IMG/VR virus record: IMGVR_UViG_3300012954_003314
Span: 1-20,645 of that record
Reading direction: 5' to 3' (one strand)
Length of the DNA: 20,645 bases
Source: a virus
Shown: positions 1 through 6,791 of the stretch, one piece after another
Numbering within the stretch: the first letter of the stretch is position 1
Layout: the number at the start of each line of letters is the position of its first letter
Position numbers and translations under genes: made by a program
Notes under the pieces: model-generated
Database searches by the model: none
Seen by the model: the letters and a program-made list of their open reading frames with translations, nothing else
Told to the model about the DNA's origin: nothing

Positions 1-1
1 A

Positions 2-421
2 GGCGAAATGGAAGTGGCCGAATATGCTAAGATGGGAAATTATCCAAGAGATCCTGAGATGGCAAAAAAGGACAAAGAGAACGCAACTAAACTTGATGTA
101 ACAAAAGCAGACAAAAAAATGAACACAACTGCTTACCAAAGAATGCAGGCAGGTGATCCAAGATACGCAGACAAAACAAACGAAGGCAATCAGTTCGCAC
201 AGGCAGTACAGAAAGCCAAAGCGGCGGGCATGAAAGCCGGAGACAAGTTCAAAGTGGGCGACGAAGAATACACACTGAAAGATGCCATAGAGATGGCAGG
301 CTTACAACTAGAAGAGTTCTTCTCAGAGGAAGAAATAGAAGTTTCAGCAGAAGCACAGGCTGAAGCAGAAGCGATCAACAGCGAACTAGATAGAATCAAG
401 ACGCTGGCCAACCTTTCATAA
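2..421 (+). CDS. C-terminal part of an unrecognised phage protein (5' end outside window)
   Basis: The reading frame is open to the left edge of the window, so this is probably the C-terminal part of a longer protein; an ATG at position 8 is available but nothing shows that it is the true start. About 137 residues are visible. The first half is Lys/Asp-rich and hydrophilic. The middle has a compact stretch around residues 75-100 (from the ATG) with GDKFKVGDEEYTLKDAIEMA. The last 35 residues are very acidic and Ala/Glu-rich, probably helical. There are no membrane segments or catalytic motifs. It ends 126 bases before the gp32 start and is separated from it by a leader with promoter-like elements, so it probably belongs to an upstream transcript. 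I do not recognise the family. Confidence 0.7.
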   Translation, partial: GEMEVAEYAKMGNYPRDPEMAKKDKENATKLDVTKADKKMNTTAYQRMQAGDPRYADKTNEGNQFAQAVQKAKAAGMKAGDKFKVGDEEYTLKDAIEMAGLQLEEFFSEEEIEVSAEAQAEAEAINSELDRIKTLANLS

Positions 422-453
422 TAAAAACTCCATATTACCAATAATAGTAGTAG

Positions 454-499
454 ACAACTGATAAATATAGTTGTATATTATGTACTATATGTCTAATAT
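454..499 (+). promoter_or_regulatory. Candidate promoter elements ahead of gp32
   Basis: The 126-base gap 422-547 is the longest intergenic stretch in the window and precedes gp32. It holds GATAAATA at 460-467, one base away from the T4 late-promoter core TATAAATA. It also holds a weak sigma70-like pair, TTGTAT at 471-476 and TAATAT at 494-499, with a 17-base spacer. ACAACT at 454-459 can pair with AGTTGT at 469-474 to form a 6-bp hairpin with a 9-base loop, which overlaps these elements. Which of these, if any, is used cannot be told from sequence alone. Confidence 0.35.
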
Positions 500-533
500 A
501 CACTTAGGCACAAACAACAAACATAGGCAAAAT

Positions 534-550
534 AGGAGGCTTACATTATG
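534..550 (+). promoter_or_regulatory. Strong Shine-Dalgarno (AGGAGG) of gp32
   Basis: AGGAGG at 534-539 lies eight bases before the ATG at 548. It is the only full-consensus ribosome binding site I see in the window; most other genes start with weak A/G-rich sites or overlap the previous stop. The leader just upstream (501-533) is A-rich with little pairing potential and repeats a TAGGCA/ATAGG word (505-510, 523-528, 533-537). In T4, gp32 represses its own translation by cooperative binding to an unstructured leader, so an accessible A-rich leader with a strong site would fit the same logic. That link is inference. Confidence 0.7.
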
Positions 551-1534
551 GCATCATTGGCTGAAATAAGGGCGAAACTAAAATCTCAAGAAGTGAATCG
601 CTCCACTTCATCAACAGGCGGAGACAACGCCATCTACCCACACTGGAATATATCAGAAGGCTCAGAAGCAGTTGTTAGGTTCTTACCAGATAAGGACACA
701 AACAACACTTTCTTCTGGACTGAAAGAAACATGATCAAACTACCTTTCGCAGGTATCAAAGGTCAGACTGATTCAAGACCAGTGACTGTACAAGTACCAT
801 GCATGGAGATGTATGGAAAGACTTGTCCAGTGCTAACAGAAGTTAGACCATGGTTCAAAGACAAGAGCATGGAAGACATGGGCAGAAAATATTGGAAAAA
901 GAAAAGTTACATTTTCCAAGGGTTTGTTACAACAAATCCACTAGCAGAAGACACACAACCTGAGAACCCAATCAGAAGATTTATTATTGGTCCTCAGATC
1001 TTTAACATCATTAGAAGTGCATTGATGGATCCAGAGATGGAAGAAATGCCAACTGATTATGTGAAAGGTGTTGACTTTAGAATTACTAAAACAACTAAAG
1101 GTGGATACGCTGACTACTCAACATCAAAATGGTCAAGAAGAGAACGTGCATTAGACGAGGCAGAGAGAGCCGCAATCGAAACACACGGGTTACACAACCT
1201 AGGTGACTTCAGACCAAAAGAACCATCAGAAGCAGAAGTAAAAATAATTGCAGAATTATTTGCTAAATCTGTGGAAGGTGAGGCTTATGATCTAGAGCAG
1301 TATGGACAGTACTTCAGACCGGCAGGCATGGCTTACCAAGGTAAACCACAGGTGGCAGTACCAACAGCATCGGCTCCGGCGGCAACACCAGTGGCAGAAG
1401 CGGCACCGACTGCGGCTCCTGTGACTGAAAGTGCACCAGCACCACAACCAGCGGCGGCTACGGCTCCTGCAGGTGACAGTGCCAAGAGAGCAGAAGACAT
1501 CTTGAAGTTGATTAGGTCAAGACAAGCAAAATAA
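548..1534 (+). CDS. 32: gp32-like single-stranded DNA-binding protein
   Basis: This is the T4-type ssDNA-binding protein that coats single strands during phage replication, recombination and repair and works with UvsX/UvsY. The 328-residue protein starts with a short basic N-terminal arm (MASLAEIRAKLKSQEV), the region that mediates cooperative binding in T4. An OB-fold core of about residues 25-240 follows, with the marine T4-like signatures KYWKKKSYIFQGFV (115-128), FIIGPQIFNII (145-155) and DFRITKT (176-182). In the zinc-ribbon region only C85 and C93 remain: T4 CPVC reads CPVL here, and no His takes the place of T4 H64, so zinc binding is probably lost or altered. Residues about 275-312 form an Ala/Pro-rich linker. 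The protein ends in a basic helix (KRAEDILKLIRSRQAK) rather than the acidic tail of T4 gp32. The ATG follows a perfect AGGAGG. Confidence 0.92.
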   Translation: MASLAEIRAKLKSQEVNRSTSSTGGDNAIYPHWNISEGSEAVVRFLPDKDTNNTFFWTERNMIKLPFAGIKGQTDSRPVTVQVPCMEMYGKTCPVLTEVRPWFKDKSMEDMGRKYWKKKSYIFQGFVTTNPLAEDTQPENPIRRFIIGPQIFNIIRSALMDPEMEEMPTDYVKGVDFRITKTTKGGYADYSTSKWSRRERALDEAERAAIETHGLHNLGDFRPKEPSEAEVKIIAELFAKSVEGEAYDLEQYGQYFRPAGMAYQGKPQVAVPTASAPAATPVAEAAPTAAPVTESAPAPQPAAATAPAGDSAKRAEDILKLIRSRQAK

Positions 1535-1542
1535 TCTGACAA

Positions 1543-2355
1543 ATGTTATACGAGATTGATGGCATACCCGCATTTCGTATAGACCTTTACAATAACTCTG
1601 TCGCCCATAAATGGAAAGAACTGATCCAAAACATTTATGTGGGCGACGGAGATGACATAGATCATAAAAGAACGTTTTTCAACTTTAGATCTAGAGACGA
1701 AATAAAGGAAATACTGCTAGATGCTGTTCAAAACATAAACACTTTTTTGAAAACCGAATTTATAAAAATACCAAAACAAATAGATTGGGAACATCAAGAC
1801 TTATACAACACACTGCATATTGCATTTGAAAAACTATCAGGAGACTTCGACAATCCAACTAAACTTATGAAAATTGCACCCATGAATATTAAAGAAAGTA
1901 TTAGAGATTTAAATTTTTGTGTACATGCATTGGAGCACGGTTCAAGCAGAAACATATTACCTATGCAATGGACAAAGGCAAGAACAACAATGCCACGAAT
2001 TGGACTTACTGATGAGGAATATAATTTGATGCAGTTTCATATGACCAAAAACGAAGTTTACCTTGCCTACAACGAACTAGGAAAAAGTTACATGGATCTT
2101 TGGCAAGACAACTTACCAATTGATTATACTGCAACAAAAAACAATCATTATATTGGTGCTGATATTAAAATTGCCCTAGATGACAATGAGAATATTTTTG
2201 AAGATGATTTTATAAGTTGGTGTAAGGACAACAAAATAGATCATCTAGAAAAGAAACACGGTATCGGTTTATTGCCAATTGGTAAAGTAGAGTTCATGAA
2301 CATAGAACATTTGACAAAAGACAGTAAAGCGAATATAATAGTAGAAAGGAACTAA
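1543..2355 (+). CDS. Conserved phage hypothetical protein between gp32 and uvsX
   Basis: A 270-residue soluble protein starting eight bases after the gp32 stop and ending four bases before uvsX, so it sits in the recombination operon. I recognise it only as the kind of uncharacterised protein found near these genes in marine T4-like phages. Visible features are an acidic, aromatic-rich N-terminal half (IDWEHQDLYNTLHIAFEKLSG at about 79-99), a central helical part with N, H and E residues (NFCVHALEHGSS at about 125-136) and a second half with many charged residues. No nucleotide-binding loop, zinc cluster, signal peptide or membrane segment is seen. Its position suggests a role in replication or recombination, but no function should be assigned. 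Confidence 0.8.
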   Translation: MLYEIDGIPAFRIDLYNNSVAHKWKELIQNIYVGDGDDIDHKRTFFNFRSRDEIKEILLDAVQNINTFLKTEFIKIPKQIDWEHQDLYNTLHIAFEKLSGDFDNPTKLMKIAPMNIKESIRDLNFCVHALEHGSSRNILPMQWTKARTTMPRIGLTDEEYNLMQFHMTKNEVYLAYNELGKSYMDLWQDNLPIDYTATKNNHYIGADIKIALDDNENIFEDDFISWCKDNKIDHLEKKHGIGLLPIGKVEFMNIEHLTKDSKANIIVERN

Positions 2356-2359
2356 AAAA

Positions 2360-3412
2360 ATGACAAAAGTATTTGACGCAACAAAATTTAGAAAAAGTAT
2401 TACGAAATCTATACAAGGATTAGGAATAGGATTTAGTGACCCAACTGATTGGATATCAACAGGAAATTACGCATTAAACTATTTGATGACCAGTGACTTC
2501 AACAAAGGCATTCCATTAGGCAAAGTGACTGTACTTGCAGGCGAATCAGGAGCAGGAAAAAGTTACATAGCATCAGGAAACATTATCAAGAATGCACAGG
2601 ATCAAGGTATATTTGTTATACTAATTGACACAGAGAATGCATTAGATGAGCAATGGTTACAGGCATTGAAAGTAGACACTTCGGAAGACAAACTTATGAA
2701 ATTAAGTATGTCAATGGTTGATGATGTTGCAAAGACTGTTTCGGAGTTCATGAAAGGTTACAAAGATCAACACGCAGACAACAAAGAAGGTGCACCTAAA
2801 GTACTATTTGTTATAGACAGTTTGGGTATGTTATTAACACCAACAGATGTAAATCAGTTTGAAGCAGGTGAGATGAAAGGCGACTTGGGTAGGAAACCTA
2901 AAGCCTTAACAGCACTTGTAAGAAACTGTGTCAATATGTTTGGGAGTTGGAATGTAGGACTTATAGCAACCAATCACACATACGCATCGCAGGATATGTT
3001 TGATCCAGATGACAAAATATCAGGTGGACAAGGATTTATATATGCATCAAGTATTGTTGTTGCAATGAAAAAATTAAAATTAAAAGAAGACGAAAAAGGA
3101 AACAAAGTTACAGATGTAAGAGGTATCAGAGCCGCTTGTAAAGTTATGAAAACAAGATATGCCAAACCGTTTGAAGGTGTACAGGTCAAGATTCCTTATG
3201 ACACAGGTATGGATCCATACAGTGGACTTGTAGACTTGTTTGAGAAAAAAGGCATACTTGTACAGACAGGCAACAGGCTAAAATACGTTGACCCACAAGG
3301 TAAAGAGCACATAGAGTTCAGAAAAGCATGGACAGGTGATAAATTAGATATGATAATGGCGAACTTCAAAGAAGTTGCACCTGCTGAATCAACTGAAGAA
3401 GAAAAAGAATAA
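2360..3412 (+). CDS. uvsX: UvsX, RecA-like strand-exchange recombinase
   Basis: This ATP-dependent recombinase forms filaments on ssDNA and drives strand invasion for recombination-dependent replication and repair. The 350-residue protein has a Walker A loop GESGAGKS at 61-68. The RecA catalytic-Glu region IDTENALDEQW (89-99) has E92 as the likely catalytic base. Walker B is VLFVIDSLG (148-156). The NHTYASQ segment at 205-211 and ISGGQGF at 220-226 correspond to the L2 DNA-binding region. It is somewhat shorter than T4 UvsX (391 residues). A weak AAAGGA lies upstream of the ATG. The C-terminal tail is Glu-rich (ESTEEEKE) and its codons double as the purine-rich leader of the next gene, whose ATG starts two bases after the uvsX stop. 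Partners by analogy are gp32 and UvsY, both encoded here. Confidence 0.95.
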   Translation: MTKVFDATKFRKSITKSIQGLGIGFSDPTDWISTGNYALNYLMTSDFNKGIPLGKVTVLAGESGAGKSYIASGNIIKNAQDQGIFVILIDTENALDEQWLQALKVDTSEDKLMKLSMSMVDDVAKTVSEFMKGYKDQHADNKEGAPKVLFVIDSLGMLLTPTDVNQFEAGEMKGDLGRKPKALTALVRNCVNMFGSWNVGLIATNHTYASQDMFDPDDKISGGQGFIYASSIVVAMKKLKLKEDEKGNKVTDVRGIRAACKVMKTRYAKPFEGVQVKIPYDTGMDPYSGLVDLFEKKGILVQTGNRLKYVDPQGKEHIEFRKAWTGDKLDMIMANFKEVAPAESTEEEKE

Positions 3413-3413
3413 A

Positions 3414-3644
3414 ATGGTAGATTTCACACACGAAGATATAGAAAGACTCTGGAGTTCGATAAGTCATTACGTTTCTGAAAGACAAAAGTTAGATATGGCC
3501 ATTGATTTTATAAAAAGTTTAGAAGACATAGGTGTGGAACACGACGAAATAAAAGCATCGGCAGAATACGATCCAAAACTGGAAGAAGCGATCAATACCG
3601 TGTTCGAAGATGACGAGGAAGAAACGTACGGTGATGACGAATGA
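3414..3644 (+). CDS. Small acidic hypothetical protein between uvsX and uvsY
   Basis: A 76-residue protein that starts at the ATG at 3414, right after uvsX; an upstream in-frame ATG at 3375 would overlap the uvsX end and give a Lys-rich, unlikely N terminus. The A/G-rich end of uvsX could serve as the ribosome binding site. The first 45 residues look helical (EDIERLWSSISHYVSERQK). The tail is strongly acidic (VFEDDEEETYGDDE). The stop overlaps the uvsY start by four bases (ATGA), pointing to coupled translation. I do not recognise the family; its place between recombinase and mediator suggests an accessory role in recombination, as inference only. Confidence 0.75.
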   Translation: MVDFTHEDIERLWSSISHYVSERQKLDMAIDFIKSLEDIGVEHDEIKASAEYDPKLEEAINTVFEDDEEETYGDDE

Positions 3645-4102
3645 TAAACTGGTACAACGAAGTAAGTAGGAACCTGGCAAAGATACCAGACTGCATAGCA
3701 TATTTTGATAAAGAATTATTAGAAGCCAAGAAGCAGTGTAGAATATATGGAAACCTAGAGAGGGCCAGTGCCGCACTTCCTGGAATAGTAGAAGAAAGAT
3801 TTAGCCAATTACAACAACTCGAAGCAATACTAGAATACCTTAATATAGAGTTAAGAAGATTAAGATCAAAAACTTTTAGAAAATATTTGGAAAACTACAA
3901 TAGAGCATTATCAAGCAGAGATGCAGAGAAGTATGTTGATGGCGAAGACGATGTCGTGGACATGGACAAGATTATAAATGACTTTGCATTGATGAGAAAT
4001 CAATGGTTAGGCATCACCAAAGGTTTAGATCAAAAACAATGGCAGATAACAAACATTGTTAAGTTGAGAGTAGCGGGAATGGAAGATGCCGATATCAAAT
4101 AG
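3641..4102 (+). CDS. uvsY: UvsY-like recombination mediator
   Basis: UvsY helps load UvsX onto gp32-coated ssDNA. The 153-residue protein is all-helical in appearance, with a Leu/Glu-rich helix around residues 50-78 and then the run RSKTFRKYLENYNRALSSRD (75-94). It also has DAEKYVDGEDDVVDM (94-108) and a C-terminal helix with RNQWLGITKGLDQKQWQI. This pattern matches my memory of the UvsY versions in cyanophages and related marine T4-like phages better than T4 UvsY itself (137 residues). Placement soon after uvsX supports the call. It overlaps the next gene by 17 bases. Confidence 0.82.
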   Translation: MINWYNEVSRNLAKIPDCIAYFDKELLEAKKQCRIYGNLERASAALPGIVEERFSQLQQLEAILEYLNIELRRLRSKTFRKYLENYNRALSSRDAEKYVDGEDDVVDMDKIINDFALMRNQWLGITKGLDQKQWQITNIVKLRVAGMEDADIK

Positions 4103-4715
4103 TAGAATAATTCTAACAGATGTAGACGGTGTACTCTTGGAATGGGAAAAGCATTTCACAGATTGGATGTTACAACGTTCATACTACAACGACAACGAAG
4201 AAAGAATATATCCATACAAACTATTGCCAAACAAAGAAAACACATACGAAATGGCAGAACGTTTTGGATTGACTATACCGGAAATACGAAAAGAAATAAG
4301 AGAGTTCAATAAAAGTGCTTGGATGGCTACACAATGTCCAATGCCAGATTCGCAGACCTGGGTAAAATTATTGGCCGCAGAAGGTTGGACTTTTATTCCA
4401 ATAACATCTCAAACTTCTGATATCCCGGCACAAAAAGTAAGGAAGAAAAGATTAGGCGAACTGTTTGGCGAACATATTTTTACAAATTACCATATTTTAG
4501 ACACTGGGGCGGATAAAGATTCGGCGTTAGCGGAGTTTCACAACACCGGACTGTATTGGGTCGAGGACAAGCCTAAGAACGCTGTAACCGGGCTCAAATA
4601 CGGTTTAAAGACTATATTAATCGACCACCCATACAATCGAGACTTTGATCATCCTGAGATCACCAGAGTAAATAATTGGCAGGACATACATAAAATTGTA
4701 TCAGGAAGAAAATGA
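4086..4715 (+). CDS. HAD-superfamily phosphatase-like protein
   Basis: A 209-residue soluble protein with HAD-type motifs. Motif I is LTDVDGVLLEW (10-20), with nucleophile D12 and acid D14. Motif II is a Thr or Ser at the end of a beta strand, in FIPITSQT (103-110). Motif III is probably K144 in GADKDSA, and motif IV is WVEDKPKNA (158-166) with E160/D161. Such proteins usually remove phosphate from small molecules such as sugar phosphates or nucleotides; the substrate cannot be read here. A cap insertion occupies about residues 21-90. It overlaps uvsY upstream by 17 bases and the next glycosyltransferase by four (ATGA), so it may belong functionally with the glycan genes as a sugar-phosphate phosphatase. 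A nucleotide or nucleic-acid role beside uvsY is the alternative. Confidence 0.75.
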   Translation: MPISNSRIILTDVDGVLLEWEKHFTDWMLQRSYYNDNEERIYPYKLLPNKENTYEMAERFGLTIPEIRKEIREFNKSAWMATQCPMPDSQTWVKLLAAEGWTFIPITSQTSDIPAQKVRKKRLGELFGEHIFTNYHILDTGADKDSALAEFHNTGLYWVEDKPKNAVTGLKYGLKTILIDHPYNRDFDHPEITRVNNWQDIHKIVSGRK

Positions 4716-5386
4716 AGATATACGTTGGACACGACAGCAGAGAAGACATAGCATATCAGGTGTGTGAACACAGCATCAAGAGAAGAGACCCGTCGGCAGA
4801 AGTTATTCCCCTTAAACAAAAACAAATGAGAGACCAAGGTTTGTACACACGACCTGTTGACAAACTTGCATCAACAGAATTTACTTTCACAAGATTTTTT
4901 GTACCGTACCTTAACGATTTCAAAGGGTGGGCAGTGTTTTGTGATTGTGATTTCCTTTGGAAGATTCCATCACATGAACTTGTAAAATATTGTGACAACT
5001 CTAAGGCAGTGGTAGTTGTCCAACACGACTACACACCAAAAGAGACTACAAAAATGGACGGACAAGTGCAAACTGTATACCCACGCAAGAACTGGTCAAG
5101 CATGGTGCTATGGAACTGTGAACATCCTAAGAATAAAATATTAACTCCGGAATTACTTAACGAAGAATCACCAAAATTCTTACACAGGTTCAGTTGGTTA
5201 GAGGATAATGAAATAGGATCCTTGCCACTAGAATACAATTGGTTAGTGGGATGGTATAAGGAACCTAGGGATGGCTCGCCAAAAATACTTCACTATACAG
5301 AAGGCGGTCCATGGTTTGATGGGTATCGTGACTGTGAATATGGCGACGACTGGAAAAAAGAACTAATAAATCTTTTTAGTTCGTAA
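4712..5386 (+). CDS. GT-A-fold glycosyltransferase
   Basis: A 224-residue glycosyltransferase-like protein. The N terminus (MKIYVGHDSREDIAYQVCEHS) starts a Rossmann-like strand. The segment STEFTFTRFFVPYL (54-67) and the DxD-type motif FCDCD (76-80) are typical of nucleotide-sugar-dependent GT-A enzymes, in which the Asp residues hold the metal and the sugar nucleotide. A late KILHYTEGGPWF element supplies a His often used as third metal ligand. There is no signal peptide or membrane segment, so it should act in the cytoplasm on a host-supplied NDP-sugar. The start overlaps the HAD gene stop as ATGA. The closest family resemblance is to GT8-like or related marine bacterial and phage transferases; sugar and acceptor are unknown. 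Confidence 0.8.
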   Translation: MKIYVGHDSREDIAYQVCEHSIKRRDPSAEVIPLKQKQMRDQGLYTRPVDKLASTEFTFTRFFVPYLNDFKGWAVFCDCDFLWKIPSHELVKYCDNSKAVVVVQHDYTPKETTKMDGQVQTVYPRKNWSSMVLWNCEHPKNKILTPELLNEESPKFLHRFSWLEDNEIGSLPLEYNWLVGWYKEPRDGSPKILHYTEGGPWFDGYRDCEYGDDWKKELINLFSS

Positions 5387-5396
5387 AATTTAGTTT

Positions 5397-6185
5397 ATGG
5401 ATCTATTGAAAGGTAAGAAAGGACTAATCACAAACTTATACAATGAGAAATCTGCCGGATGGGGAATTTCTCAAAAGTTGGCAGATGCTGGTGCAGAATT
5501 GGCATTCACCTATTATGGAGATATCCAAAAGAAAAGAGTTGTACCTTTAGCGGAAAAATTAAATTCAAAAGTTACATATAGTTGTGATTTTGGAAAAAAA
5601 GACGATATATTAAAATTATTTGAAGACATTAAGAAACAATGGGGTCAAATAGATTTTGTTGTTCATGCAGTTTCACATTCAGATAAATCGGAAATGTTGG
5701 GTGAGTATATTAATACAACAAGAGAAAATTTTTTAAGAACTATGTTAAATTCGTGTTTCTCATTCACAGAAGTTGCAAAAGAGGCATCTAAGATTATGAA
5801 AGACGGAGGGAGTATGCTTACATTAACTTACGAGTCTACAAAAACGATTCCCAATTACAATGTCATGGGTGTTTGTAAGGCGGCGTTAGAATCTAGTGTG
5901 AAGTATCTAGCAAAGGATTTAGGTTCAAAAAAAATCAGAGTTAATGCCATTAGTGCTGGTCCGATTAAGGCCCTGGCCGGAAATGCAATCGGCGATGCAA
6001 AATTTTTGTATAAATGGAATGAAGACCATTCTTTTTTAAAAAGGAACGTTGATATCCATGATATAGGAAATTCCGCCCTATATTTAATAAGTGATCTTGC
6101 TGGCGGAGTGACTGGGGAAATTCATTATGTGGATGCTGGTTATAATAAAGTTGGTATGCCAGACCCTAAAAATATGAAAAGATAA
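5397..6185 (+). CDS. fabI: FabI-type enoyl-ACP reductase homologue (SDR family)
   Basis: FabI carries out the NADH-dependent last step of fatty-acid elongation. This 262-residue protein has the usual length and aligns with E. coli FabI from the first residues: GKKGLIT at 6-12, S19 and G23 of the cofactor loop, AELAFTYYGD (33-42), catalytic Y145, Y154 and K161 in IPNYNVMGVCKAALE, then VNAISAGPI (182-190), DIGNSALYL and GEIHYVDAGY. Several cofactor or inhibitor positions are changed: E. coli G13 is N13, the S91-I-G-F-A95 loop reads AVSHS (91-95), the loop between the two Tyr is one residue shorter, and E. coli T194 aligns with A192. It could therefore be a working reductase or a repurposed relative. 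By eye the gene looks AT-richer than its left-hand neighbours. It sits among glycan genes and its stop abuts the stop of a reverse-strand gene. Confidence 0.85.
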   Translation: MDLLKGKKGLITNLYNEKSAGWGISQKLADAGAELAFTYYGDIQKKRVVPLAEKLNSKVTYSCDFGKKDDILKLFEDIKKQWGQIDFVVHAVSHSDKSEMLGEYINTTRENFLRTMLNSCFSFTEVAKEASKIMKDGGSMLTLTYESTKTIPNYNVMGVCKAALESSVKYLAKDLGSKKIRVNAISAGPIKALAGNAIGDAKFLYKWNEDHSFLKRNVDIHDIGNSALYLISDLAGGVTGEIHYVDAGYNKVGMPDPKNMKR

Positions 6186-6791
6186 TTAAAAATATATCTT
6201 ATCTATCTGATCAACATTTTCTTTTTGTTCGACCACTTCGCTGTTATTGAATCCTAGTTGAAACATGTACTCATCCATTTCGTTTTCTGATGGCATATCT
6301 GGAAACTCTTTATTCTTATGTAAATTTACTTCCTGAATCACATACTTGGCACGTGCAAATATATCTGGAGCACCATTCATTATCATAATCTCAGCACCTT
6401 GTACATCTTGTTTGATCAAATCAAATTGAGCGTCCTTACCAACCAATTCATCCAAAGTTTGCATCTGTCTTATTTCATAGTCTTTGAAAATACCAAACAC
6501 TGTCGATCCTTTTGTGTACGTGACCTTCTTTTTGCTTCCCTTGTTTATTTCACGTAGATACATTTTTATTTCTTTATTGCTATCGCCAAGCACAGCGATG
6601 TGACAGTTATGGGCAATTTCTTTTAAATGCTTCTCATATTTTGGACCTGCTTCTATGCAAGTGTATTCTGCGTCGGGCCATATTAATTTTACATTTTTAG
6701 TCCAGATGCCTATGTTTGCACCTATATCCAAAATTTTTGTCGGTGAGAAACTGTGTTCTGCTTTGATTTTTTTTAAATGTTCGTACATCAT
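6186..6791 (-). CDS. FkbM-family methyltransferase
   Basis: A 201-residue SAM-dependent methyltransferase of the FkbM type, a family that usually O-methylates sugars or other small hydroxyl acceptors. Motif I is ILDIGANIGIW (20-30), and E47 ends the second strand for SAM ribose binding (CIEAGP). The FkbM hallmark strand is LIKQDVQGAE (121-130), where KxDVxGxE is typical, followed by MIMNGA. The C terminus has YVIQEVNLHK. It lacks a signal peptide. It is the last gene of a four-gene reverse-strand block; its ATG overlaps the previous gene stop by four bases. Its own stop directly abuts the stop of the fabI homologue on the other strand, with no room for a separate terminator. Confidence 0.85.
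   Translation of the reverse strand: MMYEHLKKIKAEHSFSPTKILDIGANIGIWTKNVKLIWPDAEYTCIEAGPKYEKHLKEIAHNCHIAVLGDSNKEIKMYLREINKGSKKKVTYTKGSTVFGIFKDYEIRQMQTLDELVGKDAQFDLIKQDVQGAEIMIMNGAPDIFARAKYVIQEVNLHKNKEFPDMPSENEMDEYMFQLGFNNSEVVEQKENVDQIDKIYF

Noticed and set aside
1366-1480. GC-rich Ala/Pro codon tract in gp32 as a DNA repeat or foreign insert
   Set aside because: It is the low-complexity linker of gp32 in the same frame; the composition is explained by Ala/Pro codons.
5397-6185. FabG-type ketoacyl reductase or a sugar-nucleotide SDR instead of FabI
   Set aside because: The Y-x8-Y-x6-K arrangement with IPNYNVMG and the AELAFTY segment is specific to FabI; FabG and sugar SDRs have a Y-x3-K motif.
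6179-6200. AAGATA/TATCTT inverted repeat at the convergent fabI/FkbM stops as a bidirectional terminator
   Set aside because: Only six A/T-rich base pairs with a 10-base loop and no T-run of note; too weak to call a terminator.
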